Shown piece after piece: positions 35,555 to 44,920 of a stretch of DNA of 64,000 bases (position 1 is its first letter; the number at the start of each line of letters is the position of its first letter). The translations under genes and the position numbers were made by a program. The stretch lies in contig CAIRAW010000028.1 of assembly GCA_903876735.1 (NCBI GenBank), positions 1-64,000 on the forward strand, given 5' to 3'. This DNA is from an uncultured beta proteobacterium (GTDB lineage Bacteria > Pseudomonadota > Gammaproteobacteria > Burkholderiales > Burkholderiaceae_C). The notes beneath the pieces were generated by a model that made no database searches, had not been told where the DNA came from, and saw only the letters and a list, made by a program, of their open reading frames with translations.

Positions 35555-35568
35555 TTGATCTAAATCAG
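35555..35568. promoter_or_regulatory. FNR-like box upstream of the dcu gene
   Basis: TTGAT-CTAA-ATCAG has one mismatch to the FNR consensus. Read on the minus strand, a TAGGGT hexamer starts about 20 bases after the box, close to class II spacing. Function and regulator (fnr at 1125-1847) support the site. Confidence 0.6.
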
Positions 35569-35606
35569 CCCGGCGGCTGAATCAGCCGTAGCAGGGCCGA
35601 GCCACC

Positions 35607-36671
35607 TCAGGACCTGGCTTGCAGGAACTTGCCAATTTCGGCCAGGGCTTGCTGGCCTTCGGGCAAATCGGGGTGGAAGATCTGCCAGACATGGACCATG
35701 TGCGGCCACGTTTGCAAGCTCACAGGGGAGCCGGCAGCGCGTGCCTTGTTGACATAGCGCTGGCTGTCGTCGCGCAGCATTTCCATGTCGCTGGCCTGCA
35801 CCAGCAGCGGTGGCAGCCCGGAGAGATCGCCAAACACCGGCGACACCAGTGGATCACAGGGTCGAATCCGGTTTGCGAGCCAACTGCCCCAGAGCAGGAC
35901 GCTGCGGGGAATTTTGGTCAGGGACTTGAACAAGGGGCCGAGCATCGGATCGGTGGCGAGATTGCTCTTCAGGCTTGGGCTGCCCAGCGTGCCATCGGTG
36001 GCGGGTGACAGTGCCACGGCCGCATCGGGCGCACGCAAACCCTGGTCGCGCACCCAGGCGACCAGCGAAAGCGTGAGGTTGCCGCCGGCGGAGTCGCCCG
36101 CGACAAAAATGGCACTGGCCGTTGCAGGCGCAGCCGGACCGTTGGCCAGCAGCCAGCGGTAGGCACTGCGGCTGTCCTCGATGCCGGCCATGCGCGGGTG
36201 TTCGGGCATCAAACGGTAGTCGATGGCCAGTACGGCAGCATTGGCGAGCTCCGACAGTTTGCTGGTGAGACGGCGGTGGCTTTTCGGGCTGCCCATGGTG
36301 TAGGCGCCACCGTGGATGTAGAGCAGGCGCCGCCCGTTGTCGACGCCCGGGGCCTGCACCCATTCGGCAGCGACTCCGCCCGCATCGACCGGGGTGATTT
36401 GCACTCCGACGGTGTCGCTTTCAAACATGCTGTCCATGTAGCGGCGCAGCACGGCAAGATGCTGGCGCCGCGGTGTGCTGCTGATGATTTCGGTAATGCC
36501 GCTCAGCGATGCCACCACCGCAAGATGTTCGGGGCTTGGCGGCGCAACCGCTCCGCTGCGCTCGGGCGCCACCTGGTCGAAGGCGCTCAGGTCGGGTCCG
36601 CGCAGGTAGAAGACCGTGATGGCCCAGACCAGGGCCACGAGGGCCAGCAGGGCGAAAAGAATGGTCGTCAT
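35607..36671 (-). CDS. Alpha/beta hydrolase (hormone-sensitive-lipase family)
   Basis: 354 residues. An N-terminal membrane anchor (ILFALLALVALVWAITVFYL) precedes the hydrolase fold. The oxyanion motif HGGAYTMG and nucleophile elbow GDSAGGN are those of the HSL/acetyl-hydrolase group; a late HMVHVWQIF segment supplies the catalytic histidine. Probably a membrane-bound carboxylesterase of unknown substrate. It starts 18 bases after rlhA and is likely in its operon. Confidence 0.87.
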   Translation of the reverse strand: MTTILFALLALVALVWAITVFYLRGPDLSAFDQVAPERSGAVAPPSPEHLAVVASLSGITEIISSTPRRQHLAVLRRYMDSMFESDTVGVQITPVDAGGVAAEWVQAPGVDNGRRLLYIHGGAYTMGSPKSHRRLTSKLSELANAAVLAIDYRLMPEHPRMAGIEDSRSAYRWLLANGPAAPATASAIFVAGDSAGGNLTLSLVAWVRDQGLRAPDAAVALSPATDGTLGSPSLKSNLATDPMLGPLFKSLTKIPRSVLLWGSWLANRIRPCDPLVSPVFGDLSGLPPLLVQASDMEMLRDDSQRYVNKARAAGSPVSLQTWPHMVHVWQIFHPDLPEGQQALAEIGKFLQARS

Positions 36672-36689
36672 GTCATGGTTCTCCCTTGT

Positions 36690-38663
36690 TCACCTTGGCG
36701 CGCTGGTCACCGGAATATCCTTGAGCCCTTGCTGGCGCACGGAATTCTTGAGCTTGCCGACCACATGCATCTCGCAGGCCTTGCAGTCAAAAAGCAGCTT
36801 GAGTTTTTCCTTGCCGTTGACGAGTTGCAGCGGCTCGGCCTTGACCGTGCCCTGGACGCCGGTGACGCCCTTGGCCTGCTTCGGGCACAGGCTCATGGAA
36901 AAGCGCACGCAGTGCTTGGTGATCATGAGGCTGACTTCGCCCGTTTCCTGCAGGGCCTCGTAGGCGGGCGCAATGATCTCGACACCGTGGCGGGCATAAA
37001 AGTCATGTGCTTTCTGGTTGTAGACGTTGGCCAGGTAGCTCAGGCTGCTCTCGGGGTAGGGCGCTGGCGGCTCCAGCGCGGCAGCGCGTCGCAGGCGAAG
37101 CCAGGCCCGCTCGCGCGCAGCTTCCAGTGCTGCCACGGCGTCGCGGCGCAGGGGGTTGAGCAGCGAGGCCGGCACAAACCAGGTTTGCGAAAAATCGATT
37201 TGCAGATCGAGCAGGGTGAAGATGCTGTCGCCCATCTTGCCGATGTGTTCGTGCAGGTTGCGGGTGGCTGCTGCAGCGTCATGGGCCGGTTCGCGCCGAT
37301 TGGCCGGCAAAGCGGCGTAGGCCATGGCGCTGTGTCCGTCTTCGTCGGTCAGCGTCAGCTTCAGCCCATCGGGTGTTTCGCTCAATTGCGCCCAGACGTC
37401 GATGCGGCGCTCGGCGGATTTTTTGTCGAGCATGCGCACCCAGTCGACGTCGCGGTTGCGGTTTACCTGCGTGCCTTTGCGCAAATCCTTCAGGCTGGCC
37501 AGCGCGTCCTTCGGGAACACCCGCCAGCGCTTGCCCATGGCTTGTGCGCGGTTGATGGCCAGGCCGACCAGTTCCTTTTGCAGGTCGTAATAGCACAGGC
37601 CGTCGCCGTTGTGCAGCACGGTGTCGCTGGCGGTGGTCTCGATTTCGACCCAGTTGGGGCCGACCTGGCTCACATGGCCGATGGGTTGGCCCGGATTCTT
37701 GGGCGAGTCGAAAGCGCCTATGTCGATCTGGCGTCCCGGCACGAAATAATCGGTGAACTCGCGGTTGAAGTTCTGGTTCGGATCCGGTGTGAAGCTGAAA
37801 CTCGTGCGGCCGCTCGATGCCCGGGCCAGCGGTTGGGCGGACTGCTGGCGCTCGTCAATCAGGGCGTCGAGCAGCTTGCGGTAGTGCGCCGTGATGTTCT
37901 TCACGTAGGCCATGTCCTTGTAGCGGCCTTCTATCTTGAAACTGCGCACGCCGGCGTCGACCAGCGCCGCCAGGTTCTCGCTCTGGTTGTTGTCCTTCAT
38001 CGACAGCACATGCTTGTCGTGCGCCACAAAGCGCCCGCTGGCGTCGATCACCTGGTACGGCAGGCGGCAGGCCTGGCTGCATTCGCCGCGATTGGCGCTG
38101 CGCCCGCTGTGCGCCTGGCTGATGTAGCACTGGCCGCTGTAGGCCACGCACAGCGCGCCGTGGACGAAGAACTCCAGCGTGCTGCGCGCCGGGTCGGTTG
38201 CCGCGCGGATGGCTGCGATCTGGGGCAGCGTCAGCTCGCGCGCCAGCACCAGTTGCGACAGGCCCGCGTCTTGCAAAAAGCGCGCTTTCTCGGGCGTGCG
38301 GATATCGGTCTGGGTACTGGCGTGCAACTGGATGGGTGGCAGGTCAAGCTCCAGCAGCCCCATGTCCTGGATGATCAGCGCATCAACGCCGGCCTTGTAC
38401 AACTGCCAGGCAAGCTGCTGCGCGGCGGTCAGTTCGTCGTCGCGCAGGATGGTGTTGAGGGTGACGAAGACCCGGCTGTTGAAGCGGTGGGCGTGGCATA
38501 CCAGGCGCGCGATCTCCGCAACGCTGTTGTCGGCGCTGGAACGCGCGCCAAAGGAGGGGCCACCGATGTAGACCGCGTCGGCACCGTGGTTGACGGCTTC
38601 GATGCCGATGTCGGCATCGCGTGCCGGGGCCAGGAGTTCAAGCTGATGGTCGGGCAGTGACAT
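36690..38663 (-). CDS. rlhA: 23S rRNA 5-hydroxycytidine synthase RlhA (peptidase U32 family)
   Basis: 657 residues, matching the long YdcP/RlhA type rather than the roughly 330-residue UbiU/YhbU types. Begins LELLAPARDADIGIEAVNHGADAVYIGG. The U32 cysteine cluster is present in CVAYSGQCYISQAHSGRSANRGECSQACR, and a C-terminal FDCKACEMHVVGK pair is also seen. RlhA hydroxylates cytidine 2501 of 23S rRNA in E. coli with U32-family iron-sulfur chemistry and prephenate-dependent input. Start is two bases from the earliest possible start of the divergent membrane gene. Confidence 0.87.
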   Translation of the reverse strand: MSLPDHQLELLAPARDADIGIEAVNHGADAVYIGGPSFGARSSADNSVAEIARLVCHAHRFNSRVFVTLNTILRDDELTAAQQLAWQLYKAGVDALIIQDMGLLELDLPPIQLHASTQTDIRTPEKARFLQDAGLSQLVLARELTLPQIAAIRAATDPARSTLEFFVHGALCVAYSGQCYISQAHSGRSANRGECSQACRLPYQVIDASGRFVAHDKHVLSMKDNNQSENLAALVDAGVRSFKIEGRYKDMAYVKNITAHYRKLLDALIDERQQSAQPLARASSGRTSFSFTPDPNQNFNREFTDYFVPGRQIDIGAFDSPKNPGQPIGHVSQVGPNWVEIETTASDTVLHNGDGLCYYDLQKELVGLAINRAQAMGKRWRVFPKDALASLKDLRKGTQVNRNRDVDWVRMLDKKSAERRIDVWAQLSETPDGLKLTLTDEDGHSAMAYAALPANRREPAHDAAAATRNLHEHIGKMGDSIFTLLDLQIDFSQTWFVPASLLNPLRRDAVAALEAARERAWLRLRRAAALEPPAPYPESSLSYLANVYNQKAHDFYARHGVEIIAPAYEALQETGEVSLMITKHCVRFSMSLCPKQAKGVTGVQGTVKAEPLQLVNGKEKLKLLFDCKACEMHVVGKLKNSVRQQGLKDIPVTSAPR

Positions 38664-38703
38664 GAGCGGGATTATCGGCGCTCTGATCGGTTATCGTCGC
38701 AGC

Positions 38704-39471
38704 ATGCGCCGCAAAGCCTTGATCCCGACCAGCGCCCGATTTGAAACGGTGGATGCGCTGCGTGGCCTGGCCATGGTGTGGATGACGGTTTTCCACTTCT
38801 GTTTCGACCTCAACCAGTTCGGCTATCTGCAGCAGAACTTCTACCGGGACCCGTTCTGGACCTGGCAGCGCAGCCTGATCGTGAGCCTGTTCCTGCTGTG
38901 CGCCGGCATGGGGCAGGCGATGGCGGTAGCGCAGGGGCAGGATTGGTCGCGCTTCTGGCGCCGCTGGGCACAGGTGGTCGGCGCAGCGCTGCTGGTGACA
39001 GCGGGCTCCTGGCTGATGTACCCGCAAAGCTTTATTTATTTTGGCGTGCTGCATGGCATCGCCCTGATGCTGATCGTGCTGCGCCTGAGCGTGCGCTGGG
39101 CCAACTGGCTCTGGCTGCTGGGCGCGGCCGCCATCACGCTCAAGTTGATCGGGGTGACGGCGCTGCAGGCAGCGGGCGCACCCTGGCTGCTTGAACTGCT
39201 CAACAGCGCGTCACTGAACTGGCTGGGTTTGATCACGGTCAAGCCGATCACCGAGGACTACGTGCCGTTGCTGCCCTGGTTAGGCCTGATGTGGTGGGGT
39301 GGTGCCGCCGGTTGCTGGCTGTCAGGTCGCGGCGCAGCGTATTTGACGCGGCCCCTGCCAGCGCTGTTCAAGCCGCTGGCAATCCTGGGGCGCTGGAGTT
39401 TGTCCTACTACCTGCTGCACCAGCCCGTCATGATTGGCGCCCTGATGGCGCTGGGCTGGATTGCCAAATAG
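38704..39471 (+). CDS. DUF1624 / heparan-alpha-glucosaminide acetyltransferase-like membrane protein
   Basis: 255 residues from the ATG at 38704; an in-frame ATG at 38662 adds 14 residues but overlaps the rlhA start, and neither has a clear ribosome site. Starts RFETVDALRGLAMVWMTVFHFCFDLNQFGY, the family hallmark with its conserved histidine, and has about seven to eight membrane helices. The family resembles acyltransferase-3 proteins and may transfer acyl groups to envelope sugars. No partner gene helps to define a substrate. Confidence 0.82.
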   Translation: MRRKALIPTSARFETVDALRGLAMVWMTVFHFCFDLNQFGYLQQNFYRDPFWTWQRSLIVSLFLLCAGMGQAMAVAQGQDWSRFWRRWAQVVGAALLVTAGSWLMYPQSFIYFGVLHGIALMLIVLRLSVRWANWLWLLGAAAITLKLIGVTALQAAGAPWLLELLNSASLNWLGLITVKPITEDYVPLLPWLGLMWWGGAAGCWLSGRGAAYLTRPLPALFKPLAILGRWSLSYYLLHQPVMIGALMALGWIAK

Positions 39472-39473
39472 CC

Positions 39474-40259
39474 TTATTCGACCTTGGCCTTGGCGCGCAG
39501 TTCTTCCTGGTACTTGTTCATCTTCTGTTGCTGCAACTGCTGGGCAACTTGCGGCTTGACTTCTTCGAACTTGGGCAGTTGCGCGTCGCGCACATCTTCC
39601 AGGCGGATGATGTGGAAACCGAATTGCGTCTTGACCGGCGTCTCGCTGGTCTTGCCCTTGGCCAGTTTGGTCAGTGCATCCGAGAACTCGGCCACGTAGT
39701 TGCCGGCACTGGCCCAGCCCAGATCGCCACCATTGGCGCCGGAGCCCGGGTCTTTTGATGACTTCTTGGCGATTTCGTCAAACTTGCCGCCCTTTTTCAA
39801 CTGGGCGATGATGGCCTTGGCCTGGTCTTCTTTTTCCACCAGGATGTGACGGGCATGGTATTCCTTGCCACCGTTGGCCGCCGCAAACTTGTCGTATTCG
39901 GCCTTGATTTCGGCATCGCTGACCGGATTGGCTTTCTGGTAGTTGCCGAACAGTTCGCGGATCAGCAGCGTTTGGCGTGCCAGTTCCATCTGAACCTTGA
40001 AGTCGGCGGTCGTGTCCAGACCCTGCTTGACGGCTTCCTGCATGAAAATTTCACGGGCGATGACTTCGTCCTTGATCTGGGCTTGCATTTCTGGTGTCAC
40101 CGGACGGCCGGACCGACTGATCTGCTGTGACAATTCTTCCACGCGCGAGCTTGGCACAGCTTTGCCGTTGACGATGGCGACGTTTTGCGCCAGTGCCAGG
40201 GGTGCCATGCTGCCCAGCAGGGCGGCTGCTGCCAGGGCGGAGAGATATTTCATTTTCAT
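39474..40259 (-). CDS. Periplasmic peptidyl-prolyl cis-trans isomerase (PpiC/parvulin type)
   Basis: 261 residues. Signal peptide MKMKYLSALAAAALLGSMAPLALA-Q, an N-terminal SurA-like helical region (about 30-125), a parvulin domain (about 132-225: YHARHILVEKEDQAKAIIAQL, GGDLGWAS, FGFHIIRLEDVRD) and a charged helical tail. It probably folds envelope proteins. It lies 47 bases after bolA and may belong to the msrB-yciB-bolA transcript. Convergent with the DUF1624-like gene. Confidence 0.92.
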   Translation of the reverse strand: MKMKYLSALAAAALLGSMAPLALAQNVAIVNGKAVPSSRVEELSQQISRSGRPVTPEMQAQIKDEVIAREIFMQEAVKQGLDTTADFKVQMELARQTLLIRELFGNYQKANPVSDAEIKAEYDKFAAANGGKEYHARHILVEKEDQAKAIIAQLKKGGKFDEIAKKSSKDPGSGANGGDLGWASAGNYVAEFSDALTKLAKGKTSETPVKTQFGFHIIRLEDVRDAQLPKFEEVKPQVAQQLQQQKMNKYQEELRAKAKVE

Positions 40260-40306
40260 TCAGGTTCCCTATGTGACAAGTAGTATTAATGAGATTCAAA
40301 CGAGGT

Positions 40307-40597
40307 TCAAACCGGGGGTAAATGGGTTTCGATGGCCAGCGCGTGCAGGCCCTGCTCGATGAAATCGCGCAGCGAATCATACACAAGACGGTGGCGCATG
40401 ACGGCCGACTTGCCGGTAAAGATGGGTGAAGTGACGCGCACCCGGAAATGCGTTCCAAAACCGCTGGCGTTGGCACCGGCATGACCCTGGTGTTGGTAGC
40501 TCTCGTCGATGACTTCAAGCGCCGTTGGTTGCAGGGTCTCGCGCAGACGCTGCTCCAGGCGTTCGGCTGTGGGGGGGCAGGCAGGCGCGTTACTCAT
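40307..40597 (-). CDS. bolA: BolA family protein
   Basis: 96 residues. Characteristic segments are [16 protein letters not shown] and [29 protein letters not shown], which includes the conserved FxGKxxxxRHR core. BolA proteins bind monothiol glutaredoxins and iron-sulfur clusters. The start codon overlaps the yciB stop (ATGA). The final [12 protein letters not shown] is standard. Confidence 0.93.
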   Translation of the reverse strand: MSNAPACPPTAERLEQRLRETLQPTALEVIDESYQHQGHAGANASGFGTHFRVRVTSPIFTGKSAVMRHRLVYDSLRDFIEQGLHALAIETHLPPV

Positions 40598-41145
40598 GGT
40601 GGGTTCGGTTTTCCGGGTTCATCGGGCTTGATGTAGCGTGCGATGTAAAAGCCTTGGCCGACGATGAAAACCAGCGGGAAGGCATAGCCCCAGAGCTTGA
40701 AGTTGACCCAGGCCTCGGTGCTGTAGTAGGCCGCCACATAGGCGTTGATCAGCGACATGAAGGCGCTGTAGGCAACCCAGACGATGTTGAGCCGCTTCCA
40801 GACCGGATCGGGCAGTTCGAGCTGGCTGCCCAGCAGCATCTTGAGGAAGTTCTTCTTGTAAACCCAGATCGCCAGTGCCAGCGCTATCGCCATGGCGCCA
40901 TACAGCACGGTCGGTTTCCATTTGATGAAGCGGTCGTCATGCAGCACCAGGGTCAGCGTGCCAAAGAGCAGCACCAGTGCCAGCGTGATCTTGTGCATGG
41001 CCTGCAGTTTGCGGTCGATGCCGTAGATCAGCGCCACCTGGGCCACCGTGGCGGCCATCAGCACGCCGGTGCCGACGTAGATGTCGTAGAGCTTGTAGCT
41101 CCCGAAAAACAGCAGGATCGGAAAAAAATCAATCAGTATCTTCAT
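40594..41145 (-). CDS. yciB: Inner-membrane septation protein A family (YciB)
   Basis: 183 residues with five or six membrane helices. Starts [27 protein letters not shown] and ends with the family's [20 protein letters not shown]. YciB/IspZ proteins affect cell-envelope synthesis and septation. ATGA overlaps join it to msrB upstream and bolA downstream, so the three are translationally coupled; msrB-yciB-bolA-ppiC is a common betaproteobacterial order. Confidence 0.94.
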   Translation of the reverse strand: MKILIDFFPILLFFGSYKLYDIYVGTGVLMAATVAQVALIYGIDRKLQAMHKITLALVLLFGTLTLVLHDDRFIKWKPTVLYGAMAIALALAIWVYKKNFLKMLLGSQLELPDPVWKRLNIVWVAYSAFMSLINAYVAAYYSTEAWVNFKLWGYAFPLVFIVGQGFYIARYIKPDEPGKPNPP

Positions 41146-41552
41146 TTGGGGTTGAAGTTTAACGAGGCCGAGTTGATGCAGTAGCGCAGTCCGGTTGGCG
41201 CGGGCCCGTCCTCGAACACATGACCCAGGTGCGCGCCGCAGTCGGCGCAGTGCACTTCCGTGCGTCGGGCCAGCAGTTTGCCATCGACTTTGGTGCCAAT
41301 CGCTGCTTCATCAATGGGCTGGAAGTAGCTGGGCCAGCCACAGTGCGACTCGAACTTGGCGTCTGAAACGAACAGGGGCTTGTCGCAGCAGATGCAGCGG
41401 TAAGTGCCGGCCGAGCGCGTGCCTTCGAGTTTGCCGGTGTAGGCACGCTCCGTGGCCTCGTGGCGCGTGACTTCAAAGGCCAGCGGCTCGGCACCTTTTT
41501 CCTTGAGCAGGGCTTGCCACTGGGCGTCGGTTTTGGTGATTTTGTAAGTCAT
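41142..41552 (-). CDS. msrB: Peptide-methionine (R)-S-oxide reductase
   Basis: 136 residues from [16 protein letters not shown]. Zinc site CxxC pairs CICC and CADC, the GWPSYFQPI segment, and the catalytic cysteine in [11 protein letters not shown]. It repairs R-methionine sulfoxide in proteins. It is the first gene of the msrB-yciB-bolA set. An upstream in-frame ATG at 41618 would run into the selO region and lacks family similarity. Confidence 0.95.
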   Translation of the reverse strand: MTYKITKTDAQWQALLKEKGAEPLAFEVTRHEATERAYTGKLEGTRSAGTYRCICCDKPLFVSDAKFESHCGWPSYFQPIDEAAIGTKVDGKLLARRTEVHCADCGAHLGHVFEDGPAPTGLRYCINSASLNFNPK

Positions 41553-41581
41553 GGTCAAGTGGACTAATGTGCGTTGAAGGT

Positions 41582-43066
41582 TCAGGAACTGCAACTGATT
41601 TCGATGCCGCTGGCCCAATCGGGCGGGAAATCGGCATAGGCATCAAACCCAGGGTGTTCGTCACATGGGGATTCGAGCAGCGTCAGCAAGGTGGCGACCA
41701 GCGAGAAGTCTTTTGCCTTGGCGGCGCGTATGGCCTGTTCGCCCAAATGGTTGCGCAACACGAACTTCGGATTCGTGCGCAGCATCAATTCCGTCGCCTG
41801 TTGTGTTGGCACAGCAGCCAGGCATTGCGCATGGTCTCGCAACCAGGCGTCGATGGCGGCACGGTCCAGAAACAGGTCGCGTACCGCCTCGCTGTTGCGC
41901 CCGCCGTCCGAGTGGCTCAGGCGGCGCCAGAAGATGGTGTAGTCGACGCGTTCGTGCGCCAGCAGACTCAGAATGCCTTCGATCAGGCTGCGCAACTGGA
42001 CGGACTCGATCTCGCAGTGCGCCGGGATGCCGAGCTTGGAACGCATCTTCTGCTCGAGCGCGGCGGAGAAGGCGGTTTTGAAGGTCTCCAGGGCGGCGAT
42101 GGCGAGCGTTTGATCGCCGATCAGCGGCAGCAGGGCCTGGGCCAGGCAGGACAGATTCCAGTAGATGATCGCGGGTTGCCGGTTGAAGGCGTAACGCCCT
42201 GCGGTGTCGGAGTGGTTGCAAACGTGGCCCGGGTCGAACGCATCAAGGAACTGGAACGGACCGTAGTCGATGGTCAGGCCCAGGATGCTCATGTTGTCGG
42301 TGTTCATGACACCATGGCAAAAGCCAACGGCCTGCCACTGAGCAACCATGTCGGCGCTGCGCAGACAGACCGCCTGCAGCAGCGCGGCATAGGGATTGCC
42401 GGTATCCAGACGGCAGTGCGGGTAATGCCGGTCGATCACATGGTCGGCCAGGGTTTTCAACTGCGCGTGCTGGTCGCGGTAGGAGAAATGTTCGAAGTGA
42501 CCGAAGCGGACAAAGCTCGGTGCCACGCGCGTAACAACGGCTGCGGTTTCCATGGTTTCACGCCGCACCGGCGCATCCGACCCCACTACGCACAGGGCGC
42601 GTGAAGTCGCAATGCCCAGACCGTGCATGGCTTCGCTGCACAGGAACTCGCGGATGCTTGAGCGCAGCACGGCGCGGCCGTCGCCCATGCGGGAGTAGGG
42701 CGTGAGGCCAGCGCCCTTGAGTTGGACCTCAAGGCCGTTCGCCGTGTCGCCGAGCAACAGGGCCCGGCCGTCGCCGAGTTGACCGGCCCACTGGCCGAAC
42801 TGGTGGCCGCTGTAAACGCTGGCCAGCGGGCGTGTGCCGGCGATCACGCGGTTGCCGATCAGCGCATGCAGCAGTTCGTCGGACGCCAGCCAATGCGCGG
42901 GCAGACCGAGTTCGCGCGCCACGGCCTCGCTGCGGCCGATCCAGTAGGGTTGGGGCAGTGCCTGAGGCGAAACTGGCGTGTAAAAATCCTCGCCCAAATT
43001 TGAGAAAGTATTGAGCCAGGTCAAACCCAGATCAAGGTCACGCTGAAAGTCTGTGGCCGTCGTCAT
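41582..43066 (-). CDS. selO: SelO/YdiU protein adenylyltransferase (pseudokinase fold)
   Basis: 494 residues from [19 protein letters not shown]. Conserved blocks are [74 protein letters not shown]. SelO transfers AMP to protein hydroxyl side chains and is linked to redox stress. The C terminus ends SCSS; the cysteine stands where animal SelO has selenocysteine. The neighbouring msrB is another redox-repair gene. An earlier in-frame start at 43150 is unlikely because it overlaps the divergent promoter region. Confidence 0.94.
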   Translation of the reverse strand: MTTATDFQRDLDLGLTWLNTFSNLGEDFYTPVSPQALPQPYWIGRSEAVARELGLPAHWLASDELLHALIGNRVIAGTRPLASVYSGHQFGQWAGQLGDGRALLLGDTANGLEVQLKGAGLTPYSRMGDGRAVLRSSIREFLCSEAMHGLGIATSRALCVVGSDAPVRRETMETAAVVTRVAPSFVRFGHFEHFSYRDQHAQLKTLADHVIDRHYPHCRLDTGNPYAALLQAVCLRSADMVAQWQAVGFCHGVMNTDNMSILGLTIDYGPFQFLDAFDPGHVCNHSDTAGRYAFNRQPAIIYWNLSCLAQALLPLIGDQTLAIAALETFKTAFSAALEQKMRSKLGIPAHCEIESVQLRSLIEGILSLLAHERVDYTIFWRRLSHSDGGRNSEAVRDLFLDRAAIDAWLRDHAQCLAAVPTQQATELMLRTNPKFVLRNHLGEQAIRAAKAKDFSLVATLLTLLESPCDEHPGFDAYADFPPDWASGIEISCSS

Positions 43067-43176
43067 TGAGGGATTGTCTCGCAGCGGCTCAGCACCCATG
43101 GTTGGCAGGGTTATCAGAAAAACCGCAGTACCATTCAGAGTTGTTTTCATAGTAATAATTTTTCAGGAGTCTGCTC

Positions 43177-44805
43177 ATGCTCGGTTTGATGCAAAACCAA
43201 CAGTTGTTGATCTCGTCACTGATCGAATTCGCAGAGCGCCATCATGGCGAGGCCGAGATCGTGTCGCGCCGCGTGGAAGGCGATATTCACCGCTACACCT
43301 ACAAGGACGTCGGCGTGCGCTCGCGCAAGGTCGCCAATGCACTCGACGCCATGAAGCTGCAATTCGGCGACCGGGTCGCAACCCTGGCATGGAACGGCTA
43401 CCGGCACCTGGAACTGTACTTCGGTGTCAGCGGTACCGGGCGCGTTCTGCACACGCTTAACCCGCGCCTGCACCCGGACCAGATCGCCTGGATCACGAAT
43501 CACGCCGAAGACTCGGTGCTGTGCTTCGACATGAGTTTCCTGCCCATCATCAAAGCGGTGCACAGCCGCTGTACCACGGTCAAGCATTTCATTGCCCTGT
43601 GCGACGCCGACAAGCTGCCGGCCGACAGCGGCATTCCGGGACTGCAGAGCTACGAGGCCTGGATTGGCGCGCAGTCCAGCAAATACGAGTGGCCCTCGTT
43701 TGACGAGAACTCGGCCTCCAGCATGTGCTACACCAGCGGCACGACTGGCAATCCTAAGGCGGCTTTGTACAGCCACCGTTCAACCCTGATTCACGCCATG
43801 GCCGGTGCCCTGCCGGATGCACTGAGCATGAGCGCGCGTGAAACCGTGCTGCCGGTGGTGCCGATGTTCCACGTCAACGCCTGGGGCGTGCCCTATGCGG
43901 CGGCCATGACCGGCGCCAAACTGGTGTTCCCGGGGCCGGCCATGGACGGCAAGTCGATCTTCGAGTTGATCGAGAGCGAGAAGGTGACTTTTGCGCTGGG
44001 CGTGCCCACCGTCTGGCAGATGATGCTGGGCCATATGCAGAGCGCCAACGTGCGCTTCTCCACGCTCAAGCGCACGGTGATCGGTGGCTCGGCCTGTCCG
44101 CCGGCGATGATCACGGCCTTCAACGACCTGTACCAGGTCGAGGTTCTGCACGCCTGGGGCATGACCGAGATGTCACCGTTGGGAACGGTTTGCACGCTCA
44201 AGAACAAGCACCTGGGCATGTCAGCGGAAGAAAAAATGAAGGTGCGCCTGAAGCAGGGGCGCGGCATTTTTGGCGTCGACATGAAGATAGTGGATGGCGA
44301 CGGCGTCGAACTGCCCTGGGACGGCAAGACCTATGGCGATTTGCTGGTCAAGGGACACTGGATCATCAGCGATTATTTCAAGGGCGAGGGCGGCTCGCCG
44401 CTGGTCGATGGCTGGTTCCCGACCGGTGACGTGGCCACCATCGATGCCGATGGCTACATGCAGATCACGGACCGCAGCAAGGATGTGATCAAGTCGGGTG
44501 GCGAATGGATCAGCTCAATCGACGTGGAGAACATCGCCATGGCCCATCCGGCGGTGGCGATGGCAGCCTGTATCGGCATGAAGCACCCCAAGTGGGACGA
44601 GCGCCCGATCGTTGCCGTGGTCAAGAAGGCCGGTTTCGATGTGACGCGCGAAGAACTGCTGGCGTTCTACGAAGGCAAGACCGCCAAGTGGCAAATTCCG
44701 GATGACGTCGTCTTTGTCGACGCGATTCCGTTGGGTGGCACCGGCAAGATGCAAAAGAGCAAGTTGCGGGAAGTCCTCAAGGATTACAAATTGCCGGATG
44801 CCTGA
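43177..44805 (+). CDS. Fatty-acyl-CoA ligase (AMP-binding, AlkK-like)
   Basis: 542 residues. AMP-binding loop YTSGTTGNPKAALYSHRS (about 186-203), VPMFHVNAWG, GWGMTE-like motif AWGMTEMSP, and C-terminal GWFPTGDVATID, DRSKDVIKSGGEWIS and GGTGKMQKSKLR. This form activates medium- or long-chain carboxylic acids to CoA thioesters; relatives act on 3-methylmercaptopropionate and other acids, so the substrate is open. An aggag site precedes the ATG. It leads the importer and beta-oxidation island, suggesting it activates what the importer brings in. Confidence 0.9.
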   Translation: MLGLMQNQQLLISSLIEFAERHHGEAEIVSRRVEGDIHRYTYKDVGVRSRKVANALDAMKLQFGDRVATLAWNGYRHLELYFGVSGTGRVLHTLNPRLHPDQIAWITNHAEDSVLCFDMSFLPIIKAVHSRCTTVKHFIALCDADKLPADSGIPGLQSYEAWIGAQSSKYEWPSFDENSASSMCYTSGTTGNPKAALYSHRSTLIHAMAGALPDALSMSARETVLPVVPMFHVNAWGVPYAAAMTGAKLVFPGPAMDGKSIFELIESEKVTFALGVPTVWQMMLGHMQSANVRFSTLKRTVIGGSACPPAMITAFNDLYQVEVLHAWGMTEMSPLGTVCTLKNKHLGMSAEEKMKVRLKQGRGIFGVDMKIVDGDGVELPWDGKTYGDLLVKGHWIISDYFKGEGGSPLVDGWFPTGDVATIDADGYMQITDRSKDVIKSGGEWISSIDVENIAMAHPAVAMAACIGMKHPKWDERPIVAVVKKAGFDVTREELLAFYEGKTAKWQIPDDVVFVDAIPLGGTGKMQKSKLREVLKDYKLPDA

Positions 44806-44920
44806 TCTGCGTCATGACCTGTCACATGGGTGATCCGCGTAGTGGAAAACCCTTGTGGTGCAGCGCACAATATCTTGTACGCTGCGGGCCTGTCAGATGA
44901 TTCAACCCTTGGAGATCAAA

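Noticed and set aside
36198-38660. 820-codon plus-strand frame over the hydrolase and rlhA genes
   Set aside because: It covers two well-supported minus-strand genes and shows no recognisable motif.
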